A stretch of 43,803 nucleotides of DNA from an uncultured Oscillospiraceae bacterium (GTDB taxonomy: Bacteria; Bacillota; Clostridia; Oscillospirales; Acutalibacteraceae). A model generated the notes under the pieces. The model ran no database searches and was not told the origin of the DNA. It was given only the letters and a program-made list of their open reading frames with translations. The position numbers and the translations under genes were made by a program. This document shows positions 24,419 to 32,988 of the stretch, piece after piece. Every line of letters begins with the position of its first letter. Position 1 is the first letter of the stretch. The DNA lies in NCBI GenBank assembly GCA_900543305.1, contig UQQZ01000011.1:1-43803 (forward strand). The letters are read 5' to 3'.

Positions 24419-25605
24419 CAAATCCAAAGGGGCGCTTCGGCATTCACGGAGGTCAGTACATTCCCGAAACCTTGATGAATGCGGTGATCCAGTTGGAGAA
24501 AGCGTATGACCACTATAAAACGGATCCGGAATTCAACAGGGAGCTTACAGAGCTTTTCAACGATTACGCGGGCAGGCCGTCTCGGCTTTATTACGCGGAG
24601 AAAATGACAAAAGACCTGGGAGGGGCAAAAATATACCTGAAGCGGGAGGATCTGAACCATACCGGGGCCCATAAAATCAACAATGTGCTTGGCCAGGCTC
24701 TTCTGGCGAAGAAAATGGGCAAAACGCGCCTGATTGCGGAAACCGGCGCCGGTCAGCACGGAGTTGCCACGGCAACCGCTGCGGCGCTGATGGGGATGGA
24801 GTGTGTGGTCTTTATGGGCAAGGAGGACACCATCCGTCAGGCCCTCAATGTGTACCGCATGCGGCTGCTGGGCGCAGAAGTAATTCCCGTCACAACAGGA
24901 ACGGGTACTCTGAAAGACGCCGTGTCCGAAGCCATGCGGGAGTGGACTTCCCGCATTGACGATACCCACTATTGCCTTGGCTCGGTAATGGGACCCCATC
25001 CGTTTCCCACAATCGTCCGCGATTTTCAGGCCGTCATTTCCAAAGAGATCAAAGAGCAGATCCTCACAAAAGAGGGGAGGCTGCCCGATGCGGTTATTGC
25101 CTGTGTAGGCGGTGGCTCCAATGCCATTGGAAGCTTTTACCATTTTATCGAAGAGAAAGGGGTTCGTCTGATCGGCTGCGAAGCCGCAGGACGGGGAATC
25201 CATACGGCAGAGACGGCGGCCACCATTGCCACTGGCAAACTGGGGATTTTTCACGGTATGAAGTCCTATTTTTGCCAGGATCAATACGGTCAGATCGCCC
25301 CTGTATACTCCATTTCGGCAGGGCTGGATTATCCCGGAATCGGGCCCGAGCACGCTCACCTGTACGACGTAGGGAGAGCGGAGTATGTTCCCATTACGGA
25401 CGACGAGGCGGTATGCGCCTTTGAATATCTGGCCAGGACCGAAGGCATTATTCCGGCCATTGAATCCGCCCACGCGGTGGCGTATGCCAGAAAACTTGCG
25501 CCCACTATGGACAAAGATCAAATCATTGTCATCACCATTTCCGGCAGAGGCGATAAAGATTGTGCCGCCATTGCCCGCTACAGAGGGGAGGATCTTTATG
25601 AGTAA
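24415..25605 (+). CDS. trpB: Tryptophan synthase beta subunit
   Basis: This 396-residue PLP enzyme joins indole and serine to give tryptophan. The Schiff-base lysine is in LNHTGAHKINN, AETGAGQHGVA follows, and GGGSNAIGSF binds the cofactor phosphate. It is the classical TrpB1 type, with the region that contacts TrpA present. Its last codons overlap trpA. Confidence 0.97.
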   Translation: MTNPKGRFGIHGGQYIPETLMNAVIQLEKAYDHYKTDPEFNRELTELFNDYAGRPSRLYYAEKMTKDLGGAKIYLKREDLNHTGAHKINNVLGQALLAKKMGKTRLIAETGAGQHGVATATAAALMGMECVVFMGKEDTIRQALNVYRMRLLGAEVIPVTTGTGTLKDAVSEAMREWTSRIDDTHYCLGSVMGPHPFPTIVRDFQAVISKEIKEQILTKEGRLPDAVIACVGGGSNAIGSFYHFIEEKGVRLIGCEAAGRGIHTAETAATIATGKLGIFHGMKSYFCQDQYGQIAPVYSISAGLDYPGIGPEHAHLYDVGRAEYVPITDDEAVCAFEYLARTEGIIPAIESAHAVAYARKLAPTMDKDQIIVITISGRGDKDCAAIARYRGEDLYE

Positions 25606-26368
25606 AATTGGAAAAGCGTTTGAAAATGGGAAGGCGTTTATTGGGTTTATCACATGCGGAGATCCGGATCTGGAAACCACTGCCGCCGCAGTCCGTGCCG
25701 CCGTAGAAAATGGTGCGGATCTGATTGAACTGGGCATTCCATTTTCCGATCCCACCGCGGAAGGTCCGGTGATTCAGGGAGCAAATCTGAGGGCTTTAAA
25801 CGGGGGTGTTACTACAGACAAAATTTTTCATTTTGTTAGAGAGCTGCGCAAGGATGTCAACGTGCCCATGGTCTTTATGACCTATGCCAATGTGGTGTTC
25901 TCCTATGGCTCGGAGCGCTTTCTTGCGGCCTGTAAAGAAGCTGAAATTGATGGGCTCATTTTGCCGGATGTGCCCTTTGAGGAAAAGGAAGAGTTTCTGC
26001 CGTTTTGCCACAAATACGGTGTGGACCTGGTGTCACTGATTGCACCCACCTCGGAAAAGCGCATCGCCATGATTGCCCAGGAAGCGGAAGGCTTTTTGTA
26101 TATTGTTTCCAGCCTGGGCGTAACCGGCGTGAGAAGTGAAATTAAAACAGACCTTGCTTCCATGATCCATGTGGTGAGAGAAAACACTCAGGTGCCCTGT
26201 GCCATCGGATTTGGCATCTCCACACCGGAACAGGCAAAGAAAATGGCGGACCTTTCCGACGGGGCCATTGTGGGCTCCGCCATTATCAAGCTGCTGGAGC
26301 GGTACGGAAAGGACGCGCCGAAATATATTGGCGAATATGTGAAGGAAATGAAATCGGCCCTGTTATAG
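25598..26368 (+). CDS. trpA: Tryptophan synthase alpha subunit
   Basis: This 256-residue TIM barrel splits indole-3-glycerol phosphate into indole and glyceraldehyde-3-phosphate. The catalytic Glu is in LIELGIPFSDP and the catalytic Asp in that same segment. LPDVPFEE, SSLGVTGVR and GFGISTPEQA are conserved. The true start is the ATG at 25598, 8 nt inside trpB; the longer in-frame reading has no homology. It is the last gene of the operon. Confidence 0.96.
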   Translation: MSKIGKAFENGKAFIGFITCGDPDLETTAAAVRAAVENGADLIELGIPFSDPTAEGPVIQGANLRALNGGVTTDKIFHFVRELRKDVNVPMVFMTYANVVFSYGSERFLAACKEAEIDGLILPDVPFEEKEEFLPFCHKYGVDLVSLIAPTSEKRIAMIAQEAEGFLYIVSSLGVTGVRSEIKTDLASMIHVVRENTQVPCAIGFGISTPEQAKKMADLSDGAIVGSAIIKLLERYGKDAPKYIGEYVKEMKSALL

Positions 26369-26394
26369 AGACCCCCAATAAAAAGGAGGCGCCA

Positions 26395-26532
26395 ATGGAA
26401 ACTGGGACCGGTTCCTTTTGGGGCTGGGTGGTACCTCCCAATAAAGCCAGAGAAAAAAGCGCCCCCAAAAACCACACCTTGGCAGTGCGGATTTTTGGGG
26501 GTGTTTGGTGGGAAACGTTTCCTGTGCGGTGA
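26395..26532 (+). CDS. Possible 45-residue Trp-rich small ORF after trpA
   Basis: An ATG at 26395 follows a strong AAAAGGAGG site (26381-26389) by 5 nt and opens a 45-codon frame with four tryptophans (W9, W11, W38, W39). The first pair reads FWGWVVPP. The ribosome binding site can pair with CCTCC at 26434-26438. The second half overlaps the repeated terminator, so the frame may be accidental. No homologue is known to me. Confidence 0.3.
   Translation: METGTGSFWGWVVPPNKAREKSAPKNHTLAVRIFGGVWWETFPVR
26449..26512. repeat. Repeated bidirectional terminator, copy 1
   Basis: The hairpin arms CCCCCAAAAA and TTTTTGGGGG enclose a loop containing GGCAGTGCGGA. It stops the MATE transcript on the minus strand (TTTTTT follows there) and probably the trp transcript on the plus strand. 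A clearly related copy with the same loop is at 39623-39690. Confidence 0.8.
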
Positions 26533-26557
26533 GGAAGGTGACTATCAGTTTGTCCTT

Positions 26558-27979
26558 TCAAGACGCCTGTTGGGCTTTGCGGCTGCTGTGCTTTTGACGA
26601 AACGCAGGCAGCGCTGCCCGGCCCAGCTCTGTGACGGGACGTATCCACTTTCCTGAATACATATGCACCTGCATCAGGATAAACCGGATGGGCTCGTCGA
26701 TGTAGCAACAGGCAAAGATCAGCAAAAACGGCGCCTTCCATACAAGACCCGTCAGGCAGACGCAGGGCAACACTACAGCGTACATGAACGAAATCTCCAG
26801 AATCGTGCCATAGGCCGCGTCTCCGGCTGACCGGTAGGTGTCGTTCTGCGTCCAGTTGCACATGCGGATTACGGCAGCAACGCTGTAAATCATCAACAGC
26901 CCGGTGCCGATCTCCAGGGATTCCCCGGAAAGGCTCATTACGCTTAGCAGTGGCCGATGAACCGCCAGCAGTGCTACGCACAGCACAAAAATGCTGCATC
27001 CGCACAGCAGCACAAGCCGCTTGGCCCGCTCGTAGGCGGTGTCCAGTTCCCCTGCGCCTACGCTTTTGCCCACGAGCACCGATGCTGCATTGGAAAAGCC
27101 CGAAAAGAAGCCGATGACGAGACCCTCCAGCGTACGGAACACCGCAATAGCGGCGATGGCCTCCTCGGACTGGCGGCCCAGCACAATATTGATTACCATA
27201 TTGCCCACGCCGATCAAAATCTCGTTGCAGAGGATCGGAAAGCATTTTACGAAATAGGACCGCACAAAGGGCACGTTCCAGCGAAAATGTTTCGTAAAAT
27301 GAAACAGATACGGATACCCTTGGGCACGGCTGAGAATCAGGATCACCGCCATGTTGACGGCAGCAGCGCAGGTGGTGGCCAATGCCGCACCCCGCACGCC
27401 CATTGCCGGCAGACCAAACTTTCCGTAAATGAATACCCAGTTGAGACACATGTTCGTTGCGACAGACGCAATGGCCGCATAAAGGGGAATGCGCACTCGC
27501 TCGGTGGAGCGCAGTAGCGCGCTCATTGCCATGGAGATCACCTGCATGGGGTATGCGAATCCCACAATGCTCAGATAATCCACGCCGATGACCTGAATCG
27601 CGGTCTTGTCCGTATAGATGTTCATTACCAGTTCCGGTGCCAGCAGCGCAAGGCAGGTGAAGATAGACGTGGAAGCAAGCATACAGACCAGCGTCAGACC
27701 AAAGGAACGGTCAATGCCATCCTCGTCCTTGGCGCCCCAGTATTGGGAGAAAAACAGCATGCCGCCCCCCACAAAGCCCCAGTATCCGGAGAACATCAGC
27801 GACGAAAATTGGGCACAAAGCCCCACGGCGCCAACAGAGGTTTCACCCAGTGGCGCGATCATCATGGTGTCGACCATGCTTCCTGTCGTGGTCAATAGGT
27901 TTTGCAGCGCGACAGGGATGGCGATCACCGCAAGGTTCCGGAGAAAATTTCCCCAGGAAAACCCAGTTTTTGTTTTCAA
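26558..27979 (-). CDS. MATE-family multidrug/Na+ efflux protein
   Basis: This 473-residue, 12-helix membrane exporter has the MatE pattern: LRNLAVIAIPVALQNLL at the N-terminus, SMVDTMMIAPLG, and the duplicated half starting near GVGNMVINIVLG. It probably extrudes cationic compounds. The start is taken as TTG at 27979, 6 nt after GGAGAG. The longer in-frame reading cannot be right because its first codon falls inside the -35 element of the promoter at 28014-28042. Confidence 0.85.
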   Translation of the reverse strand: MKTKTGFSWGNFLRNLAVIAIPVALQNLLTTTGSMVDTMMIAPLGETSVGAVGLCAQFSSLMFSGYWGFVGGGMLFFSQYWGAKDEDGIDRSFGLTLVCMLASTSIFTCLALLAPELVMNIYTDKTAIQVIGVDYLSIVGFAYPMQVISMAMSALLRSTERVRIPLYAAIASVATNMCLNWVFIYGKFGLPAMGVRGAALATTCAAAVNMAVILILSRAQGYPYLFHFTKHFRWNVPFVRSYFVKCFPILCNEILIGVGNMVINIVLGRQSEEAIAAIAVFRTLEGLVIGFFSGFSNAASVLVGKSVGAGELDTAYERAKRLVLLCGCSIFVLCVALLAVHRPLLSVMSLSGESLEIGTGLLMIYSVAAVIRMCNWTQNDTYRSAGDAAYGTILEISFMYAVVLPCVCLTGLVWKAPFLLIFACCYIDEPIRFILMQVHMYSGKWIRPVTELGRAALPAFRQKHSSRKAQQAS

Positions 27980-28013
27980 TACCCTCTCTCCATTCCCATT
28001 GAATTTCCGCGTA

Positions 28014-28042
28014 AGTATAGCACAAGTCAATTGTAAACGCAA
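28014..28042 (-). promoter_or_regulatory. Promoter of the first MATE gene
   Basis: On the minus strand TTGCGT (28037-28042) and TATACT (28014-28019) are 17 bp apart. The predicted start of transcription is about 30 nt upstream of the TTG start codon. Confidence 0.6.
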
Positions 28043-28140
28043 TTCCGTTGTATACTTAAATTCAACAAAAATGGGACAACATTTGTAGAGGGAGCAAGTT
28101 GATCAAAGTTATGTGAAAGCCAAAGAAATTTCCGATCTGT

Positions 28141-28875
28141 TTAGCCGGGAATTCGGCTCTCTGGGGAAGGCTGGGCGTAGTGCTGGTCGATAGCAGCGAT
28201 GCCGGCCTGGGCATCTCGGTTGAGTAAGGATTGGTAAATGGTTTCGTGGCAGTCCACCAACGCCTGCCATTGGGCGTCGGTGGCAGTGGTCAGAACATTC
28301 TCAATGGCAGCTTCACAGAGGCTGGAGACGGCTTTTTGCAGGACGGCAAAAAGACGATTCGCGCTGCACTGGATGAGCGCTTCGTGAAAAGCGGAATCCA
28401 AGGTGACCCGCTGGTGGCCGGTAGCTTGCCGCATGCTGTCCACCAGTTTGCCCAGTGGCTCCAGGGTCTCACGCCACTGGGCCTGGGCTGCGGCAGTGGT
28501 GCAATCGGCTGTTTGAACAGCCAAGAGCAGGGATTGCATTTCCAGTCCCCGGCGCAGCTGTTGTATCTCATCAAAGTTGCTCTGTTTTAAGAACAGCAGC
28601 ATGGAGAAAACACTGCTAAAACTCTCGCCAATCTGGTTGACCAGATAGTTTCCCTTGCCATGGACACAGGAGAGTAAGCCCATGTTTTCCAATGTGCGCA
28701 ACGCCTCCCGAATGGAGTTGCGGCCCAATCCCAGGGTTGCCATCATTTCTCGTTCTGAGGGCAGTTTGCCGCCAAATGCCAGTTTCCCGTCTTGCACCAG
28801 TTGCTTGATGTACGCAATCACAGTGACGTATGCTTTTTCCTTGGAATATTCCGTGTCCACAATCTCACCTGCCAT
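28141..28875 (-). CDS. GntR-family (FadR subfamily) transcriptional regulator
   Basis: This 244-residue regulator has an N-terminal winged helix (LPSEREMMATLGLGRNSIREALRTLE is the core) and an all-helical C-terminal FCD ligand domain. It is the last gene of the lrgA-lrgB-kinase-gntR operon, starting 2 nt after the kinase-like stop. A perfect FadR-type operator (AACTGGT-AGT-ACCAGTT) lies at the operon promoter, so it probably represses its own operon. FCD domains usually bind organic acids via a metal. The ligand here is unknown. Confidence 0.88.
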   Translation of the reverse strand: MAGEIVDTEYSKEKAYVTVIAYIKQLVQDGKLAFGGKLPSEREMMATLGLGRNSIREALRTLENMGLLSCVHGKGNYLVNQIGESFSSVFSMLLFLKQSNFDEIQQLRRGLEMQSLLLAVQTADCTTAAAQAQWRETLEPLGKLVDSMRQATGHQRVTLDSAFHEALIQCSANRLFAVLQKAVSSLCEAAIENVLTTATDAQWQALVDCHETIYQSLLNRDAQAGIAAIDQHYAQPSPESRIPG

Positions 28876-28877
28876 GG

Positions 28878-29465
28878 TTATTGAACAATGCCCCGGATCT
28901 TTAGATAGGCTAAAATGACCTCTACAGTGCCATCAACCCCCAAGATACCGCTGTCCAGACAGAGGTCATAGTGGGCAGAGGCGCCCCATTCCTCTTTGGT
29001 GTAGTATCGATGAAAAGCTGCCCGGTCGCTGTCCGTTTGCTGGTTCAGCTCCATTGCCTTTTTCAGCGGCAGGTCATAGTCTTCCATGGTTCGTTGGGCT
29101 CGAATGTCCTCAGATGCGTGGAGAAAGATACTGACAGCCCGCTCTTGCCCCCGGAAGATGTACCCGCCGCAGCGGCCGATCAACACACAGGAGGTTTTGC
29201 TGCACAGCTGCCGGATGCGCCGGAAGGGGATGCGTCCCATGTCATCTTCGGAGTTGATGGTTGCGAGGGCGTAGAGCAAGCTGTTCACGGGCTGTTCCTC
29301 GTAAAAGGATTGGACTTCCTCATAATCCGGGGTTCCTTTTGCGATCTGCATCAGTTCTTGCCTCCCGTAGTAGGGAATCCCCAGCCGCTGGGCCAGACGC
29401 ATGCCAATTTCTCGTCCGCCGCTGCCCGCCTGTCTGCCAATGGTAATGATATAGTTCTCCATCAT
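28878..29465 (-). CDS. Cytidylate kinase-like protein
   Basis: This 195-residue P-loop protein of the cytidylate-kinase-like family has IITIGRQAGSGGREIG as its nucleotide-binding start, a CVLIGRCGGYIF segment and RAQRTMEDY. The family is common in gut Firmicutes and often lies beside transporters or regulators. The true substrate is not established. The ATG at 29465 follows GAGG by 6 nt. It lies 17 nt after the lrgB stop and 2 nt before gntR, so it is part of that operon. Confidence 0.8.
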   Translation of the reverse strand: MMENYIITIGRQAGSGGREIGMRLAQRLGIPYYGRQELMQIAKGTPDYEEVQSFYEEQPVNSLLYALATINSEDDMGRIPFRRIRQLCSKTSCVLIGRCGGYIFRGQERAVSIFLHASEDIRAQRTMEDYDLPLKKAMELNQQTDSDRAAFHRYYTKEEWGASAHYDLCLDSGILGVDGTVEVILAYLKIRGIVQ

Positions 29466-29482
29466 GCGATTCCTCATTTCTG

Positions 29483-30166
29483 TCACATAAATTGCGCAAA
29501 TACAGAGGCGCCAATTACGGTCAAAAGGCCGGCCACTGCAATGGCCAGACTGCTCATTGCCCCTTCAACGGGACCCATTTCCATAGCTTTGGAAGTTCCG
29601 ACGGCATGTGCCGCGGTGCCCAGCGCCAAGCCTTTGGCAATAGGTTCTTGAATCCGGAACAGCTTGCAAACAATTTCTCCAATAACGCTGCCCAGCACAC
29701 CGGTGATGATAATCACCGCAACTGTGATGGTCACAATTCCGCCCAGTTCTTCCGATACGCCCATACCGATGGCCGTGGTGATGGACTTGGGCAGCAGCGT
29801 CACATACTCTTCGTGGGAAAATTGAAACAGTTTACACAACAGCAACACGCTGACCAAACTGGCCAAGACACCGGAAACAATCCCCGCCGCCACAGCCACC
29901 AGGTTTTTCTTTAACAGGGACAACTGCTCGTAGAGCGGGACAGCCAGACAAACCGTGGCAGGCGTTAACAGGTAGCTGATATATTGTCCACCCACATTGT
30001 AGCTATCATATTTGATATGGAAAATGGCCAAGACCCCAATGACACAGAGAATGCCAATCAGCAGGGGGTTAAAAATAGCCCTTTTAAACTTTTTTCGCAA
30101 TAAGAGTCCCACTTCATAGGCAAGTAGACTGATTGCCGCGCCAAAAAATAGAGAATCTGTAAACAC
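29483..30166 (-). CDS. lrgB: LrgB/CidB-family membrane protein
   Basis: This 227-residue polytopic membrane protein carries the LrgB motifs LLPKSITTAIGMGVSEELGG and GTAAHAVGTSKAMEMGPVEG. LrgAB/CidAB pairs are holin-like or act as transport systems for pyruvate and related metabolites. It starts 3 nt after lrgA. Confidence 0.92.
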   Translation of the reverse strand: MFTDSLFFGAAISLLAYEVGLLLRKKFKRAIFNPLLIGILCVIGVLAIFHIKYDSYNVGGQYISYLLTPATVCLAVPLYEQLSLLKKNLVAVAAGIVSGVLASLVSVLLLCKLFQFSHEEYVTLLPKSITTAIGMGVSEELGGIVTITVAVIIITGVLGSVIGEIVCKLFRIQEPIAKGLALGTAAHAVGTSKAMEMGPVEGAMSSLAIAVAGLLTVIGASVFAQFM

Positions 30167-30169
30167 AAT

Positions 30170-30541
30170 TTACGCCTGCTTTCCTTCTTTTTTCTTTTTC
30201 TCCAGCCGGATAATTGCCTGTGTCACCCGTCCGGTAACTACCATGACGATCACAGTGGTCACCACGGTAATGATGCATACCGGCAGCCAAATCGGCTGTA
30301 ATACGCCCCAGGATTCCAAAAGTCCTGCCCCGGCCGGAATAAACATGACCGGCATAATTTCAATCAGGAAAACGGCAGTCTCTTTTACGTGTTCTACTTT
30401 CACAAGACCGGATTTCAGCGCAATCAACATCAGCACCAGACCATACACACTGGCCGGAATCGGCAGCGGAATGAGAATATGGAGCAGTTCTCCCAAAAAT
30501 GTAATGAGCAAAATAATACTGAACTGTTTGACATACTTCAC
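30170..30541 (-). CDS. lrgA: LrgA/CidA-family holin-like protein
   Basis: This 123-residue protein has four predicted membrane helices and the LrgA pattern (LGELLHILIPLPIPASVYGL, then LLMLIAL-like and VMFIPAGAGLLE). The start is taken as GTG at 30541, about 8 nt after AGAGG. The upstream TTG at 30559 falls inside the operator. It is the first gene of a GntR-controlled operon and pairs with LrgB. Confidence 0.9.
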   Translation of the reverse strand: MKYVKQFSIILLITFLGELLHILIPLPIPASVYGLVLMLIALKSGLVKVEHVKETAVFLIEIMPVMFIPAGAGLLESWGVLQPIWLPVCIITVVTTVIVMVVTGRVTQAIIRLEKKKKEGKQA

Positions 30542-30554
30542 AAGCGTTCCCTCT

Positions 30555-30604
30555 TTCAACTGGTAGTACCAGTTGAATTATAAAGGCTTATTTGAAAATG
30601 TCAA
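30555..30604 (-). promoter_or_regulatory. lrgAB promoter and GntR operator
   Basis: On the minus strand TTGACA (30599-30604), a 16-bp spacer and TATAAT (30577-30582) form the promoter. A perfect palindrome at 30555-30577 (11-bp arms TTCAACTGGTA around one base) spans the transcription start. Its core AACTGGT...ACCAGTT matches the known FadR-type GntR site. Confidence 0.85.
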
Positions 30605-30712
30605 GAAAGAAAATGCCAATTTCTGAGAAATTAGGTCGTGTTTTGGTCAGAATTGTAGAATATGTGCTTTCTGTCCTACACCGGCAACCCCAAGCTGGGC
30701 AAGGGCAAAGAG

Positions 30713-30744
30713 AAAGGGATGAGACACCATCGTCTCATCCCTTT
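30713..30744 (-). terminator. Hairpin terminator after the DUF2200 gene
   Basis: The arms AAAGGGATGAGAC and GTCTCATCCCTTT are perfect and lie 10 nt beyond the DUF2200 stop. The following minus-strand bases are CT-rich, not a pure T run. Confidence 0.75.
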
Positions 30745-30753
30745 CGGAGTCTT

Positions 30754-31104
30754 TTATTTTCGCAGAATTTGATCCATTGCTTTGCCCTTGGCCAGCTCAT
30801 CCACCAGTTTGTCCAGATAGCGGATCTCCTGCATCAGCGGGTCCTCGATGGTCTCCACCTTCACTCCGCAGACGGATCCGGTGATCCGCTTTCGATTGGG
30901 GTTGGGTGCTGGGGCATTTCGAAAGAAATCTCCGTAAGTGATGCCACTGTCCACTAAGGAGGTCAGCTCATCCTGGCTATACCCGGTGAGCCAGCAGGTG
31001 ACTTGGTCCACCTCCACCCGGGTGCGTCCTTTTTTCTCTGCTTTGGCCACCAGCAGGGGATAGACCTTTTTCAGTTCCATTTGAAAGACTTTTTCATAGG
31101 TCAT
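30754..31104 (-). CDS. DUF2200-family protein
   Basis: This 116-residue cytoplasmic protein of the DUF2200 family contains VYPLLVAKAEKKGRTRVEVD, WLTGYS, APAPNPNR, ITGSVCGVKVE and DPLMQEIRYLDKLVDELAKG. The family is widespread in Firmicutes and uncharacterised. AGGAGG precedes the ATG. It lies 22 nt after the TIGR04076 gene on the same strand. Confidence 0.88.
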   Translation of the reverse strand: MTYEKVFQMELKKVYPLLVAKAEKKGRTRVEVDQVTCWLTGYSQDELTSLVDSGITYGDFFRNAPAPNPNRKRITGSVCGVKVETIEDPLMQEIRYLDKLVDELAKGKAMDQILRK

Positions 31105-31126
31105 GTGGTACCTCCTGAGGAAGGGT

Positions 31127-31522
31127 TCAGTCCTCGTAGTCGATGCGTTCGATCTTGAAGATCACCGGACGGGTGCCATCATTGCAGCAGGTGATCATGG
31201 TGGTTTCGTCCTTCATCCAGCCGTGCATGATGGACCCTCCCTGAAGGCCTGCGTAAACATAGCGGGAAATGGCGTCCCAGGCTTCCGAACAGAAAGCCAG
31301 CTTGGGTCCCCCTGCTACCTTGTCTGGGTTGCCTTCGGTGTGAACCAGGGTGTTGATCCCCATGTGCCAGAAGTCGTCCCGGCCATCTGCCCGGTAGAAC
31401 TCAAACACATCTCCCACGTTGTAGACGGAGCATACCCCTGCATAGGGGTTATCACAGTATTCCTGTTGCAGTTCAGGGTACAGCTTTTTATCCAGAACTG
31501 TTACGCGCACCTTGTGTTTCAT
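31127..31522 (-). CDS. TIGR04076-family protein
   Basis: This 131-residue protein begins MKHKVRVTVLDKKLYPELQ and has CDNPYAGVCSVYNVGD, a pattern of the TIGR04076 family of small anaerobe proteins. Several cysteines (CDNPYAGVC, then CSEAWD and CC near the C-terminus) could bind a metal. The function is unknown. The ATG at 31522 has GGAGG upstream; the longer reading does not. It forms a short operon with the DUF2200 gene. Confidence 0.82.
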   Translation of the reverse strand: MKHKVRVTVLDKKLYPELQQEYCDNPYAGVCSVYNVGDVFEFYRADGRDDFWHMGINTLVHTEGNPDKVAGGPKLAFCSEAWDAISRYVYAGLQGGSIMHGWMKDETTMITCCNDGTRPVIFKIERIDYED

Positions 31523-31699
31523 AGTCAGATCCTCCTCTGTAGGTCGTTTCGAGCCTATGGGAAAGCTTTGGAAGCGGTCCCTTTTTTCTATCATAGCATG
31601 GGAGCAGGGGAAGAACAAGGGCACCTTTTGGAAGAAGATTTTTTGCGTATGTTCTTTTGAAACATGGCAGATAGCGCTCCTGTTCCTATGGTATCATAC

Positions 31700-31904
31700 A
31701 AGCAAGGAGAAAGGGCGAAAGGGCTGTGTGTTCAGTGTATGCATGTCGGCTCCTACGACAACGAGCCTGCCACCTTGGCCGCCATAGAGGAGTATGCCAA
31801 ATCCCAGGGCTTGGAGCTGGACTTTGGAAAAAACCGCTTTCACCACGAGATCTATCTCAGCGATGTGCGGCAGTGCCAGCCGGTGAGGAAGGTGATCTTG
31901 AAAC
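31700..31904 (+). pseudogene. Remnant of a GyrI-like effector-binding protein
   Basis: Codons from about 31721 read GLCVQCMHVGSYDNEPATLA and later FHHEIYLSDVRQCQP, which is the C-terminal end of GyrI-like small-molecule-binding proteins. The N-terminal two thirds are absent upstream. The frame runs on without a stop into the GNAT gene, giving an apparent 392-residue fusion that is probably not real. Confidence 0.7.
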
Positions 31905-31984
31905 AGTTGGAACAGCACGCGGGCCAGGCTCATGTCCATGGCAATGAGGTACAGCAAACTTTGGCTGGGAAAGGGAGAAAATCT

Positions 31985-32842
31985 ATGTATCAATACAAAA
32001 CTTTGGAAGATAGTTCATATGAACAACTGGCGGAGTGTTTTTGTCTGGCATTTTCAGATTACTATTTCCCCATGGCACTGTCTCCTGAGCAGCTGCGTGG
32101 GGTTTTGGAACAAAGCGGTGTGGACTTGGCGCTGTCTTATGGTGCTTTCATGGAGGGTAAGCTGGTGGGGTTTATTTTTAATTCCAGCAGCCTGTATCAC
32201 GGGCAAAGGGTTGTTTTTGATGTGGGTACCGCGGTGATCCCGGAACATCGGGGGAAGGGCGTTTTCCACCAGATGTTTCAAATCATGGAACGTCAGCTTG
32301 TCCAGGCAAAGGTAGAAGCCTATTATTTGGAAGTGCTGAAACAAAACGAGAGGGCCATTCAGCTGTATCAAAAACACGGGTTTGCTGTGGACCGGGAATA
32401 TGTTGTTTTGCAATCGGGGGAGGGGACTGTCTGGAATATCCAGTTCCCAGGGAAAGAGTGTGAGTTCTCCCAATTTGACTTCTCTGCAGTGTCAAACTGC
32501 GTTACAGTGAAACCTTGCTTCGAGCATTCCACCGGTGTGCTGCAAAAGAATCCCCACCTCTACGGTGTACGATATATCCGGAAAGGAGATAAAATTTCAG
32601 CCTTCTGTGTGTATGCCAAAGAAAATGGGTCAATTCTTCAGCTTGGCTACCAGGAGTTGCCGTCTTTGAAATTGATTGTGCAGAGCTTACTTTCCACCTT
32701 TTCCAGCATCGGTGTGAAAAATCTTGATACTTCTTACCCGCAAGTGCTGGAGCTGTTTGATTCACTTCATTTCCAAGAGGTGACACGGCAGTTTGAAATG
32801 AGCAAACAGCTTGGCCCTTCGATGGAGTCTCAGTTGGGATGA
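31985..32842 (+). CDS. GNAT-family N-acetyltransferase
   Basis: This 285-residue protein has an N-terminal acetyl-CoA-binding fold (VVFDVGTAVIPEHRGKGVFH holds the RxxGxG/A loop as EHRGKGV) and a second, weaker GNAT-like half. The two-domain layout recalls Eis-type acetyltransferases. The start chosen is the ATG at 31985, 8 nt after AGGGAG, which separates it from the GyrI remnant upstream. The substrate is unknown. Confidence 0.78.
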   Translation: MYQYKTLEDSSYEQLAECFCLAFSDYYFPMALSPEQLRGVLEQSGVDLALSYGAFMEGKLVGFIFNSSSLYHGQRVVFDVGTAVIPEHRGKGVFHQMFQIMERQLVQAKVEAYYLEVLKQNERAIQLYQKHGFAVDREYVVLQSGEGTVWNIQFPGKECEFSQFDFSAVSNCVTVKPCFEHSTGVLQKNPHLYGVRYIRKGDKISAFCVYAKENGSILQLGYQELPSLKLIVQSLLSTFSSIGVKNLDTSYPQVLELFDSLHFQEVTRQFEMSKQLGPSMESQLG

Positions 32843-32988
32843 AAAGAAGTTTTTCTAAACCATATATCAAGAAAAAAGAAATCGCGCCCCGGATTTTTTC
32901 GGACGCCAGAGAAGCGCAGTCCACAGACAGAAGGAGTGTGATTGATGCGGATTCCCAAAACTCCCATGGACATCGGTGGGGGAAGTTG

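Noticed and set aside
24409..25755. 448-codon minus-strand open frame
   Set aside because: It lies antisense to trpB and trpA, which have full catalytic motifs. The long frame follows from their codon use.
31664..31985. N-terminal extension of the GNAT protein
   Set aside because: The sequence is a fragment of an unrelated GyrI-like family and a better start with a ribosome binding site exists at 31985.
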